64,000 bases of DNA, taken from the NCBI RefSeq assembly GCF_037126465.1, contig NW_026999296.1, forward strand, positions 310,001 through 374,000. Direction: 5' to 3'. This document shows positions 53,162-61,759 of this stretch, piece after piece. Each line of letters starts with the position of its first letter. Position 1 is the first letter of the stretch. Under the pieces are notes generated by a model that was given only the letters and a program-made list of their open reading frames with translations, had not been told where the DNA came from and made no database searches. Source of the stretch: Ornithodoros turicata. Its lineage: Eukaryota > Arthropoda > Arachnida > Ixodida > Argasidae. A program made the position numbers and the translations under genes.

Positions 53162-53220
53162 GGGACTTATAAACATATGTTCAACGTGCAGCCAAAGAGC
53201 GTATGCTATTTTTCTTCATT

Positions 53221-53240
53221 TATATATATATATATATATA
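53221..53240. repeat. (TA)n tract ending the family A array
   Basis: The array breaks at CTTCATT(TAT) and continues as TA repeats, the position homologous to the 20378 junction of A'. Confidence 0.95.
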
Positions 53241-53325
53241 CAGAAGAAATAAGTTCGCACAGAGCACCACCAAAGGAATATTTTCAGATGACTTCATTTA
53301 ATTCATTTTGAAATTACACAGACAC

Positions 53326-53360
53326 GACGTTTCGAACGGTGGACCGTTCTTTTTCAAGTG
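53326..53360 (-). ncRNA. Variant hammerhead motif (left arm)
   Basis: Minus strand: TTGAAAA in place of CTGANGA, stem II GAACGG-TCCA-CCGTTC (six perfect pairs), GAAA, CGTC. Positions 3 and 8 are U and A instead of C and G, so the pair between them could be kept. Activity is uncertain. Confidence 0.45.
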
Positions 53361-53516
53361 AAAAGATTACGTGCAAAACACACTCGACAGGACCCCGCAC
53401 AAAGAATTTATGACCTCCCTTCGGCAACCTCAACGCACTGCGATTTCCCTTCCCCCGCCACTGTCGAAGCACACGAAAGTGAGTGTTTTCTGTTTGACCA
53501 ACTCATTATATCTTTT

Positions 53517-53551
53517 CACTTGAAAAAGAACGGTCCACCGTTCGAAACGTC
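53517..53551 (+). ncRNA. Variant hammerhead motif (right arm)
   Basis: Mirror image of the left-arm motif with the same U3/A8 combination and perfect stem II. Confidence 0.45.
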
Positions 53552-53681
53552 GTGTCTGTGTAATTTCAAAATGAATTAAATGAAGTCATCTGAAAATATT
53601 CCTTTGGTGGTGCTCTGTGCGAACTTATTTCTTCTGTGTATTAATACGGCGCCGTCTGAATCTTCAAGACCTTCAAGAGAG

Positions 53682-53700
53682 TATATATATATATATATAT
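53682..53700. repeat. (TA)n tract, left edge of PLE3
   Basis: A pure TA run directly followed by the PLE3 terminal repeat (AGAAGTTCAAAAAAAGACGC). Confidence 0.95.
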
Positions 53701-53798
53701 AGAAGTTCAAAAAAAGACGCGGAAACAGATTTTAGGGAAGTTAAAAACACTAGTTTATTACGTGGGGAGACGTTAAAAAGTAAAATGGGCAAGGGGTC

Positions 53799-53831
53799 GA
53801 CGTTTCGACAGTGGCACTGTCTTCGTCAGGA
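53799..53831 (-). ncRNA. Hammerhead motif in PLE3 left terminal repeat
   Basis: Minus strand: CTGACGA (53829-53823), stem II GACAG..CTGTC, GAAA, CGTC. It is identical over the core to the motifs at 8967-9035. Stem III (AC/GT) has no loop, so dimeric folding would be needed. Confidence 0.62.
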
Positions 53832-53877
53832 CAAAAGATGCGTAACTGATTACACATTTCTTAAATAGGTTTGCTAC

Positions 53878-54405
53878 ATGACGTACATGACGTACATGAC
53901 ATACAGGCGCGGGCGCAACCTTCACGATAATCTAGTTAGCTCTAAAGTTAGCAAAGCAGCGCATCCAGGAAACGGCTGTCACCCGTGCGATGGTCGAAGG
54001 TGTCAAATATGCAAATTAATGCAAAGCACCCAAGTACTTAAAAGTACAAATTCCAATTTTTCCGTCAAAATTAATGGTGACTTCGACTGTAATTCATCTA
54101 ACGTCATTTATGTCATTCAGTGCGGCATGTGCCAAGCACAATACGTAGGTCAGACTAAAACATCATTTCGGATCAGGTTCAACAACCACCGATCTGACGT
54201 TACCAAAAAGCCAAACCTCCCGGTCTCTCGCCATTTCAAACAACCAGGTCATTCACTAAATAACGTGTCACTTTTTATTCTCCAGTCAAATTTTAGCTCA
54301 GATCGGTGCAGGGAACAACGCGAATCTTATCTCATTTACAAATTCCAATCAACCATTAACGAAGATCTGGGAGCACTTTCAACGGTAAGAAATTTGGCCG
54401 CCTAG
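53878..54405 (+). CDS. PLE3 GIY-YIG endonuclease (RT-less remnant)
   Basis: A 175-codon intact frame. After a short MTYMTYMTYRRGR start made from the repeated ACATGACGT sequence, it has the PLE linker with a Cys cluster CHPCDGRRCQIC (about residues 34-45), then the nuclease: VIYVIQC (GIY, about 75-81), QYVGQT (YIG, about 88-93), FRIRFNNHRSDV (Arg and Asn/His), LPVSRHFKQPGH, and EQRESYLIYKF with the late catalytic Glu region. The apparent start lies in repeat DNA, so the frame is probably a truncation product rather than a selected gene. Absence of stops suggests recent insertion. Confidence 0.8.
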   Translation: MTYMTYMTYRRGRNLHDNLVSSKVSKAAHPGNGCHPCDGRRCQICKLMQSTQVLKSTNSNFSVKINGDFDCNSSNVIYVIQCGMCQAQYVGQTKTSFRIRFNNHRSDVTKKPNLPVSRHFKQPGHSLNNVSLFILQSNFSSDRCREQRESYLIYKFQSTINEDLGALSTVRNLAA

Positions 54406-54676
54406 ATGAGCTACACTTTCCTCCTTTTCGTTTCCCTTCTGTTTTTCTTTTCTTTTTTTTCTTTTTCAGCAAAGTTTGAAGCAGCGCTCACCCTGCCCGG
54501 AATTTTCCCCAAAGCGGACAGTGACCTACGGCGAATGACATCACCACCCGGACTTGACCTTCTGGAATATTCCCGAATCTGACTCACTGACAAACGCCTG
54601 TGGCGTGCCCGTACCGATTATACGTCATGTAGCAAACCTATTTAAGAAATGTGTAATCAGCTACGCATCTTTTGTC

Positions 54677-54707
54677 CTGACGAAGACAGTGCCACTGTCG
54701 AAACGTC
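54677..54707 (+). ncRNA. Hammerhead motif in PLE3 right terminal repeat
   Basis: Core CTGACGA is at 54677-54683, stem II within 54684-54699, GAAA at 54700-54703 and CGTC at 54704-54707. Same form as the left copy, on the coding strand of the element. Confidence 0.62.
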
Positions 54708-54842
54708 GACCCCTTGCCCATTTTACTTTTTAACGTCTCCCCATGTAATAAACTAGTGTTTTTAACTTCCCTAAAATCTGTTTCCGCGTCTTTTTTTGAA
54801 CTTCTGTAAAACTTCGTGGCCGTTTGATAATCCTTTTACCTC

Positions 54843-54846
<4 letters not shown>

Positions 54847-54882
<36 letters not shown>
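54847..54882. repeat. (TA)n tract, left edge of 55-kb family B block
   Basis: A pure TA run that breaks into the family B unit in the middle of stem I (CAGCTACTCCGGG). Confidence 0.95.
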
Positions 54883-54885
<3 letters not shown>

Positions 54886-54895
54886 CTACTCCGGG

Positions 54896-55062
54896 CCGAC
54901 GAGCCGCAAACACGGCGAAACACGTGTCCTCTAGTGCTGTCGCATCGTTCAATGAGTATCTGTTTCTCTACGTGCAGCCATAGAAGCCATTTTAATCTGT
55001 AAGTTTGAATTTCAAACACGTCTAGCATCATTTACTTATTTTTTTAGTGGCTTTTCTCCCCT

Positions 55063-55104
<42 letters not shown>

Positions 55105-55713
55105 AGGGGGAAAGCCATTAAAAAAATAGGTAAATGATGCTAGACGTGTTTGAAACTCAAACTTACAGTTAAGATGGCTTCTATGGCTGCACGTAGAGAA
55201 ACAGATACTCATTGAACGATGCGACAGCACCAGAGGACACGTGTTTCGCCGTGTTTGCGGCTCGTCGGCCCTGGGTAGCTGCGCATCGTTCGGAATTGGC
55301 AAACCAGGGGTCACTCAGCGAGCGATATACACCTGGGAGGGTGACCGAGCACTCCTCAATGCCACAGTGCAAGCCAGTGAATTATAAAGAGGGGGGGAAA
55401 GCCATTAAAAAAATAGGTAAATGATGCTAGACGTGTTTGAAACTCAAACTTACAGTTAAGATGGCTTCTATGGCTGCACGTAGAGAAACAGATACTCATT
55501 GAACGATGCGACAGCACCAGAGGACACGTGTTTCGCCGTGTTTGCGGCTCGTCGGCCCTGGGTAGCTGCGCATCGTTCGGAATTGGCAAACCAGGGGTCA
55601 CTCAGCGAGCGAGTGACCCCTGGTTTGCCAATTCCGAACGATGCGCAGCTACCCAGGGCCGACGAGCCGCAAACACGGCGAAACACGTGTCCTCTGGTGC
55701 TGTCGCATCGTTC
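54896..55713. ncRNA. Four hammerhead relatives with U4-to-C core
   Basis: Copies at about 54896-54945 (plus), 55214-55291 (minus), 55501-55578 (minus) and 55636-55713 (plus). Stem II GCCG-CAAACA-CGGC, GAAA, ACACGTGT and the long outer stem I (GAACGATGCG with CGCATCGTTC) are kept; the first copy lacks its 5' outer strand. U4 is an invariant core base, so cleavage should be strongly reduced. Confidence 0.72.
55066..55101. repeat. (TA)n tract inside family B' block
   Basis: Joins two copies in opposite orientation. Both sides break at the same unit position (CTCTTTATA). Confidence 0.95.
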
Positions 55714-55721
55714 AATGAGTA

Positions 55722-55723
<2 letters not shown>

Positions 55724-55772
<49 letters not shown>
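55724..55772. repeat. (TA)n tract, right edge of family B' block
   Basis: The unit breaks at AATGAGTATC(TA)n, the same position as at 7843 in the other B cluster. Confidence 0.95.
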
Positions 55773-55774
<2 letters not shown>

Positions 55775-56160
55775 CTTATTTCGAGACGAGATCAATTACA
55801 ATATAGCATATGCTGCTGGGCACTCCTTAGGAGCACACACGCAAACTCGTAAGGCAATGTCCTAATTACCTTTCAATAACGAACTCTTGAGAATATCTGG
55901 ACAAAAATTCGTGCGATAGATAGCCCCCAAAAAGTCGTGAAGGAACAACATTTTTTTATTGAGTTTGTCCATTGCACGTCTTCAGAGACGCGTCTTTCCT
56001 TTACTCCCGATGTGAGAGGGCGAAGGACAAAGACAAATGTACCGGGTGACGCTATCGGAACTGCCCTTGTCTTGGGTTGCATTTTCTGTTTCCTTCTAAT
56101 CTTTGTCCAGGGCGCAATTTTTTAAAGTATGTTCGCGTTTAGTTGGGACACCCTGTATAC
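55773..56160. mobile_element. DNA transposon, CCCTGTATA-ended family, copy 2
   Basis: 55783-55950 is the reverse complement of 20060-20290 in block order (GAGATCAATTACAATATAGC, ATAGCATATGCTG, TTCGTGCGATAGAT, GTCGTGAAGGAAC). The right end is GTTGGGACACCCTGTATAC. The left end is lost at the (TA)n tract. The short open frames here carry no transposase motif. Confidence 0.55.
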
Positions 56161-56576
56161 AAGATGTTACCCAATAAAAGGCATGCCGTGCTCTCCAAAT
56201 AATAATAATAATGATTCTCGGCTTTACGTCGTGAGGCAGTCAACGTCCAGTGGTGCGCACCGCGTGTTCAACGCCTCAGGCTAAACACACTTCGCACGTT
56301 GTCAGCCATCCGACACACCAGATCAGCATACGGGTGTGCCCTGACGTACTCGTTGCACCTTTTTTCTGATAATTAGTGGCAGTCCAACGGAGAACGTTCT
56401 TCATCCACCGTTCGCGTTGCCAGTCGCACGTCGGAGTATAAATCTGTCTTATAGGTCTGTCAGCATTCTCGATGTGTCCCTGCAATGTCGGGACACCGCC
56501 GGCATGTGTCGAATATTGAGGGGTGTAACGCCGAACGACAGCCGGCCTTTTACGTATCCGTCGCTTTTCCATGTTT
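56161..56576 (-). other. Region downstream of the IAP stop codon
   Basis: Probably includes the 3' untranslated region of the IAP gene (minus strand, immediately after the stop). I see no clear minus-strand AATAAA close by. AATAATAATAATGATTCTCG near 56200 begins a dispersed-repeat-like stretch. Confidence 0.35.
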
Positions 56577-56749
56577 TCAGGCCAAGAAAACCTCCCTCGT
56601 GGTTGCGATCTTGCGCTTGCATGAGGGACAGACTGTGCTGGATGCGGCACATCCAGTGCAGGAGACAAGATGACTGCATGGAAGGAAGATGATGTGTCTG
56701 TCTCCCGTCTTGCAGATGATGCACTTGCTCAAGTCACCTGTATCAGCTT
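56577..56749 (-). CDS. IAP-family protein, last exon with C-terminal RING finger
   Basis: Terminal coding exon, 173 nt ending in TGA at 56579-56577. It encodes a C3HC4 RING with the exact IAP spacing: C-x2-C-x11-C-x-H-x3-C-x2-C-x6-C-x2-C (CIIC, PCSHLVSC, TGCA, CPSC), then a short tail ending VFLA, like the F-L/M-S/A ends of IAPs. RING domains of IAPs act as E3 ubiquitin ligases and mediate dimerisation; the substrates are caspases, the protein itself and signalling partners in the cytosol. A pyrimidine-rich acceptor (AACTTCTCTTACAG) precedes the exon. It starts with two bases completing a codon left by the UBA exon. Cys/His positions are all present. A MIB- or MEX3-type RING is less likely because of the tail. 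Confidence 0.8.
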
Positions 56750-58024
56750 CTGTAAGAGAAGTTCGAATATTAAAGGTTAAACTGTACGGCTCTGAGTCTA
56801 CGACGACTCTACTAACCGCGGTTGAGAATCCTCATTCAGCCCGCAGAATATTGTACGAACATACTACCCTTGTACATTTCAAATGAAATGGCATTTTTCA
56901 AACTGTGAGTGATTTTTGAGAAGGAGTGTGACCCAAAGAGAGAGGAGAGCACTTTCTGAAACTTTGGGGTCGTCAGGATACTGCGTTGGCTCCTCCCCTG
57001 CAGTCTTTCCTGCAAACTATAAAGTACCAACAGCACGAACAACGAAGACAGGACGATTGCTCAAGAACAACACGTTGCTTGGTGCACCGTCACGGTTTGT
57101 CTTTGATTTAAATCATGATGATGATGACATGATTTAAATTTTAAAAAATTAAATTTTAATAAAATGATTAAAAATGAAAATGATACCTTCACACCAGACA
57201 TGCAACGATTGTTTAGGAAAATACATTTATTTCTGTTTAAAACGTCGTATCTTGAGTGCGTGTATGAGTGTGGTGTCATCGATGTAATGACATTAGAGAC
57301 GAATGACCAACAAGCGTTGTGTGTAGCGGTTACGGCGCAACTACAAGTTGGCACCTACGGTACACGTCTTCGTGTCCGCAGCATCGGTACAAGCCCAGAC
57401 ATCAAGTTGTGGCAACATAATTTACTTACAATAAAAGAGGCAACTGCCTCGAGCATCGGCAACATGAGACATTTCTTTCAGTCGAGCGAGTAACGCTGAG
57501 ATTCCGTACTTCTTAGTCTATACCGGAAGTTTCATGGCACAGAAAGTCAGGATTCTTCTCCCATCCATCTCGATCCAATCAGGCGATAAGGGAGCGGAAA
57601 ATGCACCCTACGTGCTGACGTTGCACTCCGCTTGAGAGTGAGCGTCGGATAAAGAACAACAGATCACGCGACCAGCCACTCCATGGGAAAATAAAGACTG
57701 AGTTGTCTCGACTATGCGACATCTACCGACCCTACCACAATCTTCTAACGTGAATGATACATTGCAATTTAATGTTCTTTCTTCCAACCCCCCCCCCCCT
57801 TGCTTTCGGCCTCTCAATACTAATGTGACGCTATTGTCCCGTTAGAAGTAGAAGATAAGACGACATCCGAACTTAATAGTTCAATAATGCCAAGAGTACA
57901 AGTTCAAAATATACCACGGAAGTTTGTAGTCTCGACGAAGGTAATTCAACGGAGAACTTGGCAGTGAGGACAGGTAAGCAAGTCAGCGCACCACACAAAC
58001 GTGTTGGCAGCGTCCACCACCCAT

Positions 58025-58260
58025 AATTGAGCCTCTCTATGCAATAAGGGGATAAGTTGAAAAATCGCAAACGGAGAAAGTAAAGTAATGTCGCTGTAAA
58101 GTAATTACATCTGAGTTTCCTCGAATAACGCATATGCAAAATGTGATATACATAAGCACAGGCATGTGTCTACTCTACATGATTGTCCTGCTAGCATCGT
58201 TTTTTTGGGGTGTGACCTAGGAGGAATTGAACAAAACCCAGGAGCATGACATACGCCACC
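58025..58260. repeat. GGGGATAAG repeat, inverted copy of 18841-19080
   Basis: Reads TAATTGAGCCTC, AAGGGGATAAGTTGAAAAAT, CGCATATGCAAAATGTG, TCTACTCTACATGAT and AGGAGCATGACATA, the landmarks of the 18.8-kb copy in reverse complement. Confidence 0.6.
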
Positions 58261-59059
58261 TTTCAAGGCGGAATAGCAAGCCGGCCTGCTGCCTGGCTGA
58301 CCTTTCCTCCTTTATTTCTGCTTTACCTTTTTTTCTGTAAAAAGAGTTCTTTTTTTTAAGTGTAACACCGCGTGCACAGCGTGATCGCGCAGAAAAAAAA
58401 AAGACAGAAGAAAAGGTTAATGAGTCGGACATTGATGGCAGGGAAGGGTAACGGTAATGATAACGGAAACAGAAACGGTATAATACCGAAATTGGAGATG
58501 GTAACGATATAACGGAAACGCATACGACGGTCCTCGACTACCGGAAACAGAAACGGAAACGAAAATTACCGTTTGGTATTGAATTCGGGTAATGGCTATT
58601 CCTGTTGTGCGATGGAATATGAGTGACTTTCCATTTTTGTTTTTGAACTTTCATGACTCCATTCCCTGTAGTATCTGCATAGTACACGAGACCATGGAAA
58701 GAAGGCACAATGACGGATCTCGAGGGCGCATCCCTCGCTTACCTCGTCTCAGTCGCCGTAACTCCATGCCAACATCACATTATTATACTCCACCGTAGCA
58801 CGACGATGAGAACGTGACGATTTTTAGTTACTTAATTCGTACTTTTTTTCGATACCTCCGTGACTATGGCAGTATTATTTACCACTGAGAGCGTCCGCTT
58901 ATAAATGCGACACTGGATGAAGGTTACTCCCATCTTGAGTTGCTGGACTCCGACTGACCAAAGACATGTTCCTACATTATTGATTTTAAGACTTGCAAGA
59001 TGTGCGCATCCCAACGACGCAAAATTACTTGTGTAGTGTAAAAAACCAACAAAAAAACC

Positions 59060-59262
59060 ATATGGAATATATACGGGACCCATACATAAGATATTTTTGG
59101 ACATGGGGCATATGTGTCATATGGACATATGGGTTATATAGACTATACGGGGTGCTCATATGGCTCGTATGGCCCATACGAGAATATCCATATCCAACAA
59201 TCCCGTATAAACGTGTCCCGTACAATTCCCATGTGGCCCATATATCCACATGTGTGTGTAAG
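59060..59262. repeat. CATATGG/CCATACG motif cluster (left)
   Basis: Dense short motifs on both strands, such as CATATGG, CCCATAC, CCCGTA, CATATGTGTCATATGG and GTATGGCCCATACG, spaced about 8-25 bp apart. A matching cluster lies near the other end of the same hAT element. Confidence 0.7.
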
Positions 59263-60879
59263 CCACAGCGGAATTATGAGACCGCTTATACTGGGCCCAC
59301 AGAGCACAAGGTTATGTTCCACGTTGAAGTACCCACTACTGGGGTAGCGGTCGTATGACGATGCGGAGTAAAGATTATTTAGGGTGCATCCAGTGACGCA
59401 TAGTGGGGTACCAAAATCCACCTACACGCTAGGCACAAAGGGGGAGGATACATTGTGAAAGCGGTACAGCGGTACATCTTAGAAAAATGTAGGTGTGTCG
59501 AGCGAATATCTTTACGCGACCATTGTGGAGAAACAACCAGGAAACTTTTCTCTGTTATCCAGTTTATTTGGCTTGTTTCATTCAAGGTCACGGTTCTAAA
59601 AGCTTGCGCTGCTATGAAGTAGATCTTGAGTTGCGTTGGTGAAGTGTACACCCTACCTGTTTCGCAGTAAACACAACTCAGTAAAGTACTTTCCAACGAC
59701 CTGCAGCTTAACTTACTTTATGTCTTTGAAGATCTCAGCGATGTATGTGTTCGTTTTTCCACGTCAGGTTCGTTATAGCCCGCCTACAGGACAAATGCGA
59801 TTAAAAAGAGCACGTCGAGGCCATCAAAACTATGTTACACGCGACTATGTACCTGCAACCGGAGCGGTTTTAGGAAAATGCTGCAGCCCCTCCCATGTAT
59901 TGTGAGGAGTGCCAACACGGAAACCGGGAACCTGACAACCCCGAAGGTTAGAGAGCTGCGGTCAATTTTGTCACGTTTTGTACATCAAGGGGAATAGGTT
60001 AAAAAAAATAACATCGTCGGACGCGAGCTTCCGTTGGACCCCATAGTTGGCAAAAACAGCGTTGCGAACGCGTCTCCGCCCAGAATTTCCGAACCGCTAA
60101 GGACGGGACAGCGGTGTGATTTGGCCAATCATGGAACTATTCGAGACGTACTCGCACGCACATTTTGGCGTTAATCCGACAAACGCTGCTAGAGTGACGG
60201 CGCTCCTAACATGTCGTATATGCTTATGGAGGCAAAAAATTTCCACGTTTGTCGGCTACCGTGAGGATTTGTAACAAACCTTGGGCGTGCTAGTGAATGA
60301 GGAGGAACGTGGAATCCGTCACAATAAACAGCATCTCGATAGGACCATCTTAGGCCTCCATACTAGACGCACAACCCCATCAAGTGACGCCACCGTCAGT
60401 AGAAAGAGACTCACTACTGCCATGAACCACTAGGATCCCCAAGAGCCTTGAGCAGGCTATCCGTGTGTTCCAGATAAATACCTGAAGAATCGGTACTTTA
60501 GGTACGGGAACAGGTTAGAAAGCAGGAGAAATGCGTGTTAGGGTATAACTAATTGTATTCTCGGCAAGCAGCGATATCATCCAACCTGACCTAACCTATT
60601 CGTGTGTGTCACCTCACATGTCGTTCGGAGCGTGTATCTTATTTCTGCATCGTTTCCGTCCGTCCGTTACCCTTCAGACCCTCACATAGGAATGTAGCAG
60701 TGAGTTCATTTATCTGCACATTCCTCCAGGGCAGTGACACAAATTTCGTTCTCACAATCCATTTTTATAAGGTAAGTGCGTGACGCAATCAACTGTCACA
60801 TTTCAAAAATGGCTTTGGCGTAATTGTAATCATAACTATGTGGCAGAATCAATGTTTCGAATTATTTGTCATATGTGAT

Positions 60880-61225
60880 TCTTACGTCCCTCATACTATC
60901 CTAATGTGCATCATACGGCCCCACATGTGTACAACTGCTGTCACATACGAAGTCGTATGGAACCCATACTGCTGCCATATCACTTCATACGGGTGGAAGA
61001 TATGTGGTATACGGTCCCATATCACTTCATACGAGGCCCACATAAGTATCATATTGACTCCATATGTATCCGTACGGTACCCATAAGTATGCCGTGTTGC
61101 CTACGTACGACTTCATATGTATAATATATGGTCCCATATGTATTAATATAGGGTCCATACGAATCTGTACGGGAGCCATACAAACTGATATAGGAACCAT
61201 ATGAGTCTCATACGGGATTTTTCAA
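60880..61225. repeat. CATATGG/CCATACG motif cluster (right)
   Basis: The same motif vocabulary as the left cluster (CATACGG, CCATATCACTTCATACG twice, GGTCCCATATG, GGTACCCATA, GGAGCCATAC) over about 345 bp, ending some 190 bp from the right end of the element. Confidence 0.75.
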
Positions 61226-61759
61226 TAGGGACGCGTGACACCGAAGGAGCACTTGGGCAAAACAAGGTGCTAATAGAGCCGGATGGGCTTTCCGCCCGCA
61301 GCTCCGTAACAGCCGTTTTACTACCGGAAACAGTAACGGAAACGTAACGGTAACGAAAATATAGAAGAAACGAAAATGGAAACGGTAGCGAAAATACGTC
61401 CGTTATCCTTCCCTGATTGATGTTTGAGCCACGGCGACGCCAAGTTTCCTGTTTGTAGTAGAGTAGCCTATTCGACTTGTTCGTGCTGCTAAACGACCAC
61501 AAAATTGAAAATTACGTCCTCGATGACAAGCATAATGATTTATTAGCTTAGTGCACGCGTTTTTTTTTAAATGTGTTTTTCTCGATTACAACGCTCGGTA
61601 GCACTGCAGACACGGTCACGTGAGCTAGGAGGACTGTGTTGTTCCGAGTGTAAGTCAAAGTTCCTTTCCGCATTGTAGCAAAGTTTAAGGTGCACCATTT
61701 GAATATATGCGTACAAAAGCGGAGGGATCTGACTGTCCGTCCCATTGACCTACATACAT

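Larger units (their letters stand above)
50096..53220 (+). mobile_element. Family A retrozyme array (13.2 units of 236 bp)
   Basis: Thirteen complete units with an exact 236-bp period and almost no variation; the first unit has CAGTAA and the others CAATAA in the stem II loop. Each unit reads: hammerhead, GGGACTTATAAACATATG, TTCAACGTGCAGCCA, CTATTTTTCTTCATTTATTA, CTTTACTGGCTTCGCACTGG, GTGAGTCGCTCACCCTGACG, CACGTTCCACGTGACC, then the next hammerhead. No protein is encoded; a 69-codon frame recurring in each unit merely follows the period. One unit transcribed and cleaved at both ends gives a 236-nt RNA suited to circularisation. The array stops at the (TA)n tract 53221. Confidence 0.88.
53241..53636. 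mobile_element. PLE-like inverted terminal repeats with variant hammerhead
   Basis: 127-bp arms 53241-53367 and 53510-53636 are near-perfect reverse complements around 142 bp of unrecognised DNA. Each arm has the layout of a PLE terminal repeat: hammerhead-like motif at the inner side, then TGTGTAATTTCAAAATGAAT and CTGAAAATATTCCTTTGG outward. The left arm abuts (TA)n and the right arm is 45 bp from the next one. No coding sequence remains between the arms. Confidence 0.65.
53701..54805 (+). mobile_element. PLE3, minimal Penelope-like element with inverted terminal repeats
   Basis: A 1.1-kb element bounded by inverted terminal repeats of about 188 bp: 53701-53889 and 54618-54805 (outer ends AGAAGTTC and GAACTTCT, inner ends GGTTTGCTACATGACGTA and its complement). 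Each repeat holds a hammerhead motif. The internal part codes only for the C-terminal 175 codons of a PLE protein, with the RT lost. Inverted orientation of PLE terminal repeats is known for the class. It cannot move by itself but keeps both ends and the endonuclease. Confidence 0.85.
54883..55723. mobile_element. Family B' hammerhead repeat block (mutated cores)
   Basis: Four ribozyme-bearing copies of the family B unit: one partial plus-strand copy (54883-55065), then after a (TA)n tract two minus-strand copies with a 287-bp period (55102-55607), then a plus-strand half copy (55608-55723) joined head to head in the palindrome GCGAGCGAGTGACC. Apart from the core change the units closely match those at 7.8-8.8 kb. 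All four copies carry CCGACGA instead of CTGACGA, so the array descends from one mutated unit. Confidence 0.8.
58439..61415. mobile_element. Non-autonomous hAT-type element
   Basis: Ends CAGGGAAGGGTAACGG (58439-58454) and CCGTTATCCTTCCCTG (61400-61415) are inverted repeats matching at 15 of 16 positions. They are flanked by ATTGATGG (58431-58438) and ATTGATGT (61416-61423), an 8-bp target duplication with one difference. CAGGG ends and 8-bp duplications are typical of hAT transposons. About 100-160 bp inside each end are rich in ACGGAAAC/GTAACGG direct repeats, which extend the inverted ends. The 2.98-kb element has no frame with transposase motifs. It lies in the IAP intron. Confidence 0.85.

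Noticed and set aside
50096..53220. CRISPR-like array
   Set aside because: Units are 236 bp with no short repeat/variable spacer structure, and the context is animal DNA.
58430..58600. ACGGAAAC repeats as a simple microsatellite
   Set aside because: They are matched in inverted orientation at 61320-61415 and sit exactly inside TIRs with a target duplication, so they belong to the hAT element ends.
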